In this document: in pieces, positions 56,204 to 64,000 of the stretch | How positions within the stretch are numbered: position 1 is the stretch's first letter | How the letters are laid out: each line of letters begins with the position of its first letter | Assembly (NCBI GenBank): GCA_963513935.1 | Contig: OY740774.1 | Location: forward strand, 25,625,949-25,689,948 | From: Aphrophora alni | Lineage: Eukaryota > Arthropoda > Insecta > Hemiptera > Aphrophoridae | Direction: 5' to 3' | Length of the DNA stretch: 64,000 nucleotides | Made by a program: the position numbers and the translations under genes | Notes under the pieces: model-generated | What the model was told of the DNA's origin: nothing | Databases searched by the model: none | What the model saw: the letters and a program-made list of their open reading frames with translations, nothing else

Positions 56204-57427
56204 ATAAGAAAGGCACTTCACTTGAAATTCTTGTAAATTGGAGTTGACTTCTTAAGTTTTATTATTTTCATTACTAACTAATTTTTACTTCAATATTTTG
56301 TAAATGGTCGGTAAAATTATTGTTTGAATCTATGAATAATTTAGCATCTATTTACATATTTGTGTAAAATCCTTAGATATTACTGACTGAACTGTGAAAT
56401 GTTATAATAAATTAAACCAACTTTTCACCTTATGCATTATTTAAATAAATATAGGGAAATATCACAGAAATTAATTGTATAATTAATTTATACTGGACAG
56501 TTTTTAGAGTTTCAAAATGTTCCCTCATCCGTAGTAAAACTTGACCTCGGAATAATTATAACTTCCAGCGGTAATAAACAAATTTTCCTGAGATGAAATA
56601 TGTAAATTGGAATTTATCAATAAAGAAATCTGGGTTTTAATGTAAATACAAAATGCATTTATTGTGCTAAATAAACATCTGACGATTTTATGTCAATACA
56701 ATTACCATAGTTTGAATGCTTAGAATACAAATTTACGAGATTTTATCATGTTGATACAAATGTATCTTATATTTAATTCGCTTGGAACGTCACACAAGTC
56801 GAGTATAAGGCCAATTATAATAATTTTCGTGTCAAATTAAACAGTGTTACCTGTAGCTTTGCCGTAATTTATACATTTCCCTTGAAAACACTTATTTTGT
56901 AATAAATTTATCATTTAAATAAAATATCTGTTAAAGGTAAATAAATGTTTCGCAACACAAATAATTTGAAAAAGATGTTATAAAATCTCAAACACGTTTT
57001 ATTTTGTTTGAGAATTTATAACAGTAGCTGTTTTAAATTATTTTTAGATAAACTTATATAGCGATTAATTTATTTGTGTGAATTCATCTTGTGTTGTGAT
57101 TGATTGATTTCCTCACGCAAAATTAAACTCTTTAAATTATTAAATACGTTTTATTTTGTTGTTTTGGGACATTTAATATTAATTTGTACTACTACAAATG
57201 CACGCACGATTTGAAACACAATACTTCAGTTACCAAACTAAATTACGTCACATTGTCCACTTATTATGCATGTATATCTTAGGGGGTTTTGATGATTCAC
57301 TGTGACCATATTCACAGTAATTGTAACCACTTGATTGTAATTTTCCTTGCTTTGATCAATGGAAAACTTGAACTCTTAAATCACCAAAACGTTGCGCTCT
57401 TGATAATGGAACATGTCTAATCGTTTC
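56204..57427. other. AT-rich DNA with no recognisable gene
   Basis: Nothing recognised on either strand. Confidence 0.55.
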
Positions 57428-57617
57428 GTCTCATCTTTCTCGTCTTGTCTCGTCTCGTCTCGTCTCGTCTCGTCTCGTCTCGTCTCGTCTTTCTCGTCTC
57501 GTCTCGTCTCGTCTTTCTCGTCTCGTCTCGTCTCGTCTCGTCTTTCTCGTCTCGTCTAATCGTGTCGTCTCGTCTCATTTCGTCTCGTCTCGTCTAATCG
57601 TGTCGTCTCGTCTCGTT
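57428..57617 (+). repeat. (CGTCT)n pentanucleotide satellite
   Basis: About 190 bp of TCTCG/CGTCT units with interspersed higher-order variants (TTTCTCGTC three times or more, CTAATCGTGT twice). Strand-asymmetric: no A on the plus strand over most of it. Confidence 0.95.
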
Positions 57618-57807
57618 AAACACTGATTCTGGAAGATAAATATCTACGTTTTTAAATGTTGGCCATGAGATCTACTTATTGTTATAGCAAAGGTAAGTCT
57701 TATAAAAAAAAAAAATTCTAAGATTTAATGGAAATTCAGTAATGGTTGGTGCAAAGTCTATTCGGGGGAAAAAAACAATTTCACCACATTATGAACCAGT
57801 TATTAAG

Positions 57808-57953
57808 TAGAACAAAAACTCGATCACAAAATCTTACACAAATTACGTTTATTTGATCAAACGCGTTTCAACGACAAATTCGCCATCCTCATCAACGCGT
57901 TTGATTAAATAAACGTAGTTTATGTGAGATCTTGTGTTCGAGTTTTTGTTCTA
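57808..57953 (-). repeat. 146-bp snap-back unit around a hammerhead-like motif
   Basis: Arms 57808-57866 and ~57895-57953 are inverted (TAGAACAAAAACTCG tips; GTTTATTTGATCAAACGCG inner). On the minus strand the centre reads TTGATGA (57895-57889; C3 to T), ...GGCGAATTTGTCGTT, GAAA (57869-57866), palindrome ACGCGT, U at the cut site. Arms could extend stem I, with a 6-nt AACGCG bulge. Core mutated, stem II weak. Confidence 0.65.
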
Positions 57954-58040
57954 CATAATATTATCTCACAAGTCAAGCTCAATATTTTTTAAATTTTTTA
58001 ACCCGTTATTATTTATGCGGCAATCAAATTTTGATTTATT

Positions 58041-58284
58041 TCGTCCTAGATTAAAAGGATCACGTTAAAATCACACCCCCCCTCGAAACTAGCTTACATG
58101 ATAGTTTTCCAAAATATCCAGTACTTGCGCAAAAAATGGTGGGCGAAGAAAATGGGGTTAGTTTGTCCCAGATTAAAAGAATCACGCACGCCACAATCAC
58201 CCTTCTCTTCGGCATCTAGCGTACATGATAGTTTTCCATAATATTCGATACTTACACATAAAATGACAGCGGAGGAAAATGCCT
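58041..58284 (+). repeat. ~122-bp tandem duplication
   Basis: Units 58041-58162 and 58163-58284 share AGATTAAAAG-ATCACG, ACATGATAGTTTTCC and AAAATG...GAAAATG at constant offset, diverged by perhaps 20%. Confidence 0.8.
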
Positions 58285-59713
58285 TTAAGAAACATTTGCT
58301 ATGAAACTAAGTGTATCAAACACAAATTTCTGACGATCCGACTTCTAATTAATCAATCCTTCAACACCCTAGCCACGGCGAGTCTAGTTGACCACATAAC
58401 ATCAAAGTTGGTTCGAGCAGTCCACATAGCAAATATAAAAAATATCTCAGCAGAATCTCTGTTGTAACCACGTTCCTTTATTCCTTAGATTCTTAATTAT
58501 TACAGAATCATTTTTATTCCCACAGTTATTTATCATAAATTGTACGATTTCAAGGAGGTTCAGAGATGGTAACTTTTCCAGAACACATGCTGGTCCATAT
58601 AATGTATGGATAATTCTCTTTTTCTTGTGGTTCAATATCTCAGACGCCTGAATTTAAAAAATATAATAAGTCAAATATTACTAAGAGTTCAGGGTAATAC
58701 CATTTTGGTTAAAACGCGTTAATACATTTTGCGTTAAGTGAAAATTTTTCGAGATAATTTTAATCATGTTTTAAGATTTTGTAAAAAAAGAAGGAAAAAT
58801 TAAATTTGTTTAAAATCAACCATTCTTCAAATCATTCGATGTAAAAAGTGATATTCTTTCTGGTGCCAAATTTCCTGTTTATTATTTCTACAAAATGGAT
58901 AAATTAAAAAATATATAAGATAAAATGTATTGACTATAAATAAAAGTCTTGAGTCATTAATATTAAAAGCTTTTTCACTGAAACAATAGTTTTAAATTAG
59001 ATCCTAGAGCACTTATTGGTGTTTTCTAACTTATAACCAAAACTTTATTAATTAATCCAGGAAGGTTTAATTACACATCCCTAGCTCGGGGTCGGTTTAA
59101 GTTGACAAAATCCACCGGGGTCTCTGCAAAACTAAGCTGCATAACAATTAATTTGCATTATGCAGTTTCAACAACTTTTACATATAAGTTTAGATGGGAA
59201 AATGAATAAATGTATTTTTATGATAATGTTGGGTTTAATGAGAATTGTTCTTGACATGAGAGTACAAAGTGGTGTCTTAAAATGGTTAGGAATATATCAT
59301 GGTTTAAATATGTTTTATTGTGAACTAAGAGTGGCAATGTTTGCTTGGAATATGTACGTTTAGTATAACAAATTGGAAGGGTCTTGTCAATGTAAATCAG
59401 GAACCCACATGATTATATCTTATGTAAATATTAATAATAAACTGCAATGCAAAAGTAACGTAACCTTTTTTTATAACCTTTTATTTTAGTAGTATGTTTA
59501 TCAGGGAAAACGAGTTACATTGGGCACAGCATGTAATAGGAACTGTTATGTAAAATATAGTGGAGATAAATACAGTAATATTAAATATTGGCAGAAGAAG
59601 GGGGAGGGGAGAGATGTGTTACAAAATCTAACACTATAAATAATTAAGTTCTCAGACATTATACAAAGTCGTTCGTGCAGGTTAGGTTGGTGAGAGCGGT
59701 GACAAATTAAAAA

Positions 59714-59717
<4 letters not shown>
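58285..59717. other. No recognisable gene
   Basis: The 58279-58467 (plus), 58447-58635 (minus) and 59160-59363 (plus) frames have no known domain. Confidence 0.5.

Positions 59718-59755
<38 letters not shown>
59718..59755. repeat. (TA)n microsatellite
   Basis: About 19 TA units. Confidence 0.95.
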
Positions 59756-59759
<4 letters not shown>

Positions 59760-59942
59760 TTTTATTATTTTTTAATATTTTTTATTTCCCTCCAGAAACA
59801 ATACAGTTTATTAACACATCTATTACAGCTATTTTATACAATAGTAAACAGCGAGAGAGAAGAAAAAAAAAAAAAATTTCAAAATGTACATTTACCTGTA
59901 CCATATTCTTAAATATATACAGCGTATATTTAGTTTGCATTT

Positions 59943-60872
59943 GTACATTCTAAGTTGGCTTACGGTTTATCAATTTGGGGAAGTACGTATAATTCCCACT
60001 TAATAACTTTGTTTAGTCTCCAAAAATCTTTCGTGAGAATGTTGTCTAAAAAAGACAGATTCCATAATTCTTTCCCATGTTTTATTGCTAAAAAGATTCT
60101 TCCTCTTCGTTATCTCTATGTGTTTAAAGTGTTAGAAATGTTTTATATGGTAAGTGGTAATGAAGGGGCTATATTAAACCATGGAGTCCACACAAGGCAG
60201 GTTAGCAAAGGACTTCTAATGTTACCCAAATGTCACAAAACCTTTACTCAGAAAACTTTCTTCTTTCTTGGGTCAAAATTTTATAACCTATTGCTTTTAT
60301 ATTTAAGGAATACCTCTATTATTACTAATTTCAAGGTTAAACTTAGATATTGGTTATTATCTAAGTGGTGGCTTTGGAAAATATGTTTAAAACTGTTCAA
60401 TGACTGTTCTGAGTGAATGAAAATAAAGGGCATAATATTATATTTAGTAAGGTGAATGAATTTGAGTTTAATTGAACTTAATTTAATGTATAAATGAATT
60501 GTATAGGCCAATTGAATTGAAATGTATTTTAATTTAAAATAAATGTATTTTGTAGATATAATCACAGTCTGTCTCTCTGTTTGTGTGTATGTTGGTATGA
60601 ATGGGATTTAATTAATATTTAAGATAGCTCCCGCACACGTATAAGGGTGTTTTATTGCTCTTCTGTGTGTGGTATGTTTTCCGCAGAGTTTTTTTACTTT
60701 ATGTATACAATTTAAATTTTGACATGTTAGCATTGTTTCACAAGCATATTTTAAGTTCATTATAAATATTAGTAATTTTAAGTTTATTTTTACGTTCTTA
60801 TGTTGTATGATTATTATAAATATTTGTGGTTTGTATTCTGTGGAACAAAAAAAAAAATTATAATAATAATAA
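59943..60872 (+). mobile_element. 5'-truncated non-LTR retrotransposon (LINE), 3' end
   Basis: Contains the C-terminal end of the RT-endonuclease ORF, a ~450-bp 3' UTR, and a terminal A13 + TTATAATAATAATAAT tail at 60847-60872, typical of LINE 3' ends with simple-repeat tails. Nothing of RT proper remains, so the copy was severely 5'-truncated. Left border not exact; no target duplication was identified. Confidence 0.75.
59955..60416 (+). CDS. LINE ORF2 C-terminal fragment
   Basis: 153 residues: YGLSIWGSTYNSHLITLFSL then QKSFVRMLSKKDRFHNSFP, KILPLRYLYVFKVLEMFY, GVHTRQVSKG-LLMLPK, FFLGSKFYNLL and a hydrophobic end. This pattern (GI..WG....L..L..LQK..VR.I......H..P.F...KIL.L..LY, then TR......P......GS..YN.L) is the region after the RT in Jockey/R1/CR1-like LINE proteins. 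No ATG; it is open from a TTG only because truncated. One uninterrupted frame to TGA 60414-60416, so a young or lightly mutated copy. Clade not assigned. Confidence 0.8.
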   Translation: MAYGLSIWGSTYNSHLITLFSLQKSFVRMLSKKDRFHNSFPCFIAKKILPLRYLYVFKVLEMFYMVSGNEGAILNHGVHTRQVSKGLLMLPKCHKTFTQKTFFFLGSKFYNLLLLYLRNTSIITNFKVKLRYWLLSKWWLWKICLKLFNDCSE

Positions 60873-61084
60873 TATTATATACACTTACGCCCAATCATAC
60901 TTACACACCTACATATAAAACTAATATACATAGCTTATAACTACAACATTTGATTATCTAAACTAAAAGTATACAAAACATTCACTTAAATAGAAAATAA
61001 AATATAGTTCAAAGAAAACCTCACATTACTCTGGAAGGAGGGGGAAAACACCCAGCTCCCCTTTAGGCATAACCCGAACTTGTA
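60873..61084. other. AT-rich spacer
   Basis: Nothing recognised. Confidence 0.5.
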
Positions 61085-61305
61085 TATTCTAGTTGTTTTA
61101 AAGGCAAAAAAACCTTTCAGTTAACATTGCGGTAAAAGTAAAGAACATACAATAAAAGACTCATATCCCTCGAATACTTTAATGGCGTCAGGGTCAGAGA
61201 AAAAAAAGATATATGATGGAAAAGATGAGATTGATTTAACCAAAGGCTTCATGAGAAAGTATGTAGATCCAGCTATCTTCTCTCGGGATTGCCAAGCAAG
61301 TACTC
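61085..61305 (-). repeat. Dispersed repeat family A, copy 13
   Basis: CCCTCGAATACTTTAATGGC, GTCAGGGTCAGAGA, GTAGATCCAGCTATCTTCTC and TCGGGATTGCCAAGC; minus orientation. Confidence 0.85.
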
Positions 61306-63373
61306 AGTAAAGTGAGTAGGTGTAACTCCACGTCTAAAATATATTTCTAAAAATTGTAAAAAAAAAATAATTCATTATTTGTTTGTCTTATACTAAATAT
61401 AATTGCTATATTTAATTGAGTTCGAATACATTAGGGAGTGGATAGGAATAAAATATATTAAGTTATATATTATACAGATGTGTAGAAATTTTGAAGAACC
61501 ATAAAATCGTTTCCTATGAATCATGATTAGTATTAAAATTCTCTATTAAAATTTTAAAAATAAAATAAAAATTACGATTGAAAAATAATAATAATTTGTA
61601 ATATATGAAGTATAATTTCATATAAAAATCTCCTGAACATTAATAATAAAAGATGTTTAAAATGGTTTCAATAAAATAAAACTTTAGCAATATATTTCAA
61701 GTTATCGTTGACATTGCATTTCTCCCCTCAGACCAACCCGACATGCCAATATCTTCCAATTTATACAGCGAGGCTTTTAATTTACATAAAGTTTCTTTCA
61801 TATTCTTCAATTTGTTGCATACGTACGTAATTCCATTTCATAATCTGGTTTTTTTAAATAATACAATGGGTTTTGTGTGGAAGTAACGTTAAAATGGGAA
61901 ATTAAAATAAAAACTCAACAAATCTGTCATTGCGACGTATAAGGTAGGCGTTCTTCCTGGTGTATGGGTTGCTGTAGGCATGAATGAAAAATTAAATTGT
62001 CAGTTTACCTATAATTGTAAAATTAAAATATTATATTCAAATATATATTTTATTTCGTTGCGTTAAATCGGGAAAATTTAGGATCAATATGTGTTAGTGT
62101 ACTATCGGTGTACAATCATACAGTACCATCAAACTAGGAGTGTGTCTGGTGTAATGGGCGTGTTCTCCCTTCTACTGGTTTCCCTAACCTGACTTGACGG
62201 TACAACCCATTTCAAGGAAACTAGGTACACAATTACTGCTTAGCTACATTTATTTCTTAAAGTTTAAGTACAAGTTACTTCTTAAAAGTTTAATATTGTA
62301 AACGTTTTATTCTTATTTACACAGAAAAAAGAAATGAAAGTAGGGTAGGCGTTTACACAGAAGAATTTTTCTATATTTTTTATTGAGGTTGTGTCGCTGA
62401 AAGCAAACGCAACAAACGAAGTGTGGGGGCCTCTCTTTTCCTCTCCACCCCAGACACATTCCTACCTTGAGGATACTGTACAGACAGATGGAAAAGAGTC
62501 TTTTCCAGACATGTGATATATAGTAAAGTTTTGTTTATTTTGACCAACTCATATTCTTATTTACTAATTGTTGCAACTTATTCTTGAATCACCATGTATT
62601 ACACGAATATATTAAAAACTGCATCAGTGATTTTTTGAGAATTTATGCTACGTTGAAAATTGTTATAATGTCATAAATACGTTTGAAAATATGTTTTCTC
62701 AATTTACTGGCAAACTGTAATTTTCTTTACACAGTGAATTAAAAGATAGTTTTGTGTCATAAACCTTTAAGTTTTACATAAATCTGCGTGATGGTTGAAA
62801 TGTTCACCTTTCTAAGACAGCGTTCGAGGTTCATTTTGAAATGTGGATCAGGAATACGACAATTAGTACTATTATTTGTTTAGATTTTGTCTATATATGT
62901 TTGCGAAAATAAATGTAACGTTGATGATTTTTTTTTATTTTACAAAAGTACGTCATAACTGAAATATTTTTTAATATAACCTACATAAAAAAAAAATCAC
63001 TATTTACATTTAAGTTTATATAAATGTAATTAAGATTATACAAGTCAGCACCAGAGAATAGCGTAGATAATTATTATTAGGCACCCTATTTCAATGGAAA
63101 ATTTTCAAAAGCTTCATCCAAGTGTACTTAATTCCAAGTATCCATTATAACTACTGTAGAACGGAGTAAATGAAAATAGTTCCCATAATAATAAAGTTTG
63201 TTTATGGCTTTATCAGTGGAGATAATTAACTTAATTAATAGAGTCTATTTAATCATAAACAATAGTATCAGTGAACTAATTAAATTATATATAGTATAGA
63301 ATATCTCGTGTTTAAGAGAAAACTATAACAATTTGTTTGTTTTTTTGTATTAAACTAAATATAATTTGTATAT
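61306..63373. other. No recognisable gene; weak MITE-like pair
   Basis: AGGAGTGTGTCTGGTG at 62136 and CACCCCAGACACATTCCT at 62446 are inverted and could bound a ~330-bp element; weak. CAGCGTTCGAGGTTC at ~62818 looks B-box-like without a good A-box. Confidence 0.45.
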
Positions 63374-64000
63374 ATGTTTTGGATACAAAAGAAAACAAAA
63401 CTTAATAACAGGGCAAACTTTCTTACTCACCCATCTACAAAATCAAATAAAAACCAAACAATAATAATTCATCAGCAAAGATGTCAGATAGACATAATTC
63501 CAAAAATTGATGTAGCTTCGAGGATGGAGTTCCTTTCGGCTTTCGGCCCGTTGAAGCTGCAGGATGATGAAATGTAGATTGAGGAGTGGGTAGATAGATC
63601 GACCCGGGAAGTTCGAGAGGTTTTGGTGCGAGGAATGGTGAAGCGGATTACGGCATACTGGGGACCTTTTTGTTGGCCCTGAAAAAAGCCAGTCGGTCTA
63701 AGTACCTAGATCACCATGTACAATGAGGCTCTAGGATCGCTGGGGGTCGGGTTAGGAAGACGAACTGGTCGTACTGATGGGTCCATTTGTCTGTGCGCGC
63801 GGCTTGCTATGGTACGGCGGAGGAGAGGGGAGTGGTTATCGCTCATTTCCAAAAACATGTGGTCCCGCGCGGCGCGCCGGACGTAGATTATTCACCTGTC
63901 TTCAATGTAGCTTCGAGAGCATCAAGTCATTTGCAGAGGAAAAATTCAACCTCATTGGTGCAAAAAAATGGGAGAACAAGTGCGAGTTATGTAAAAACTA
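63374..64000 (+). other. GC-richer block with an open frame, unassigned
   Basis: From ~63500 the GC content rises sharply. The frame 63374-63577 ends ...ASRMEFLSAFGPLKLQDDEM*. Reading past this TAG continues IEEWVDRSTREVREVLVRGM + VKRITAYWGPFCWP*, which looks protein-like (charged, balanced), so the block may be one decayed or spliced coding unit cut off by the window edge. A segment at 63789 shares GTCTGTGCGCGCGGCTTGCT-type sequence with the 48.9-kb element. I recognise no family. Confidence 0.35.

Noticed and set aside
57428..57617. CRISPR-like regular repeats
   Set aside because: Continuous pentamers with no unique spacers, in eukaryotic DNA; a simple satellite.
62780..62870. Possible SINE head (B-box-like GCGTTCGAGGTTC)
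   Set aside because: No acceptable A-box at the right distance.
1..64000. Bacterial-style operons, ribosome-binding sites and terminators
   Set aside because: Composition, transposon types and absence of long adjacent ORFs show eukaryotic nuclear DNA.

Overview
This window looks like a piece of AT-rich animal nuclear DNA, most likely arthropod/insect. The evidence is: no dense bacterial-style gene arrangement, long non-coding AT-rich tracts, many microsatellites, and relics of eukaryote-specific transposons (piggyBac, pogo/Tigger, Tc1-mariner, a non-LTR retrotransposon and Penelope-like elements, PLEs). I could not recognise any host gene or convincing host exon. The species cannot be told from sequence alone.

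Layout. 1-6.9 kb: AT-rich DNA with one decayed hammerhead-like motif, a 42-bp inverted repeat and the first copy of a dispersed ~200-bp repeat (here 'family A', 13 copies in both orientations across the window). 6.97-11.12 kb: a 4.16-kb piggyBac element with TTAA on both sides and a transposase gene broken by stops and frameshifts. A second copy of the host repeat at 24 kb gives a near-identical 'empty site'. 11.7-13.3 kb: a pogo/Tigger deletion derivative and a possible transposase scrap. 14.4-15.9 kb: a TIR-bounded element filled with a G-rich purine minisatellite, next to a decayed mariner-type transposase. 16.9-20.4 kb: a 3.5-kb unit bounded by 273-bp inverted arms. 21.5-22.9 kb: an 841-bp palindrome abutting a second inverted-repeat unit. 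27.7-30.4 kb: the most interesting stretch. It holds an inverted-repeat unit with an outward-reading hammerhead-like motif in each arm, followed by a 5'-truncated PLE (RT + GIY-YIG, a frameshift between them) with a 22-bp target duplication and a good hammerhead ribozyme candidate in its tail.

35.6-39.4 kb: microsatellite, tRNA-related SINE, a mariner transposase 3' relic, a second PLE 3' relic with a decayed hammerhead, and a snap-back unit. 43.3-44.6 kb: a second Tigger relic and a third GIY-YIG scrap. 48.9-50.4 kb: a TA-flanked element with a TTAA-flanked piggyBac-type MITE nested in it. 50.6-52 kb: a hairpin MITE and a second piggyBac-like N-terminal relic. 57.4-58.3 kb: a CGTCT satellite, a snap-back hammerhead relic and a 122-bp tandem duplication. 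59.9-60.9 kb: the 3' end of a non-LTR retrotransposon. The last 500 bp are notably GC-richer and unassigned.

Nothing here works as an operon or pathway. The unifying theme is mobile DNA, especially a recurring set of PLE-type hammerhead motifs (seven loci plus one inverted mate, two with an intact core box) often sitting in or between inverted repeats. All comparisons were made by eye; no alignment or folding program was run.
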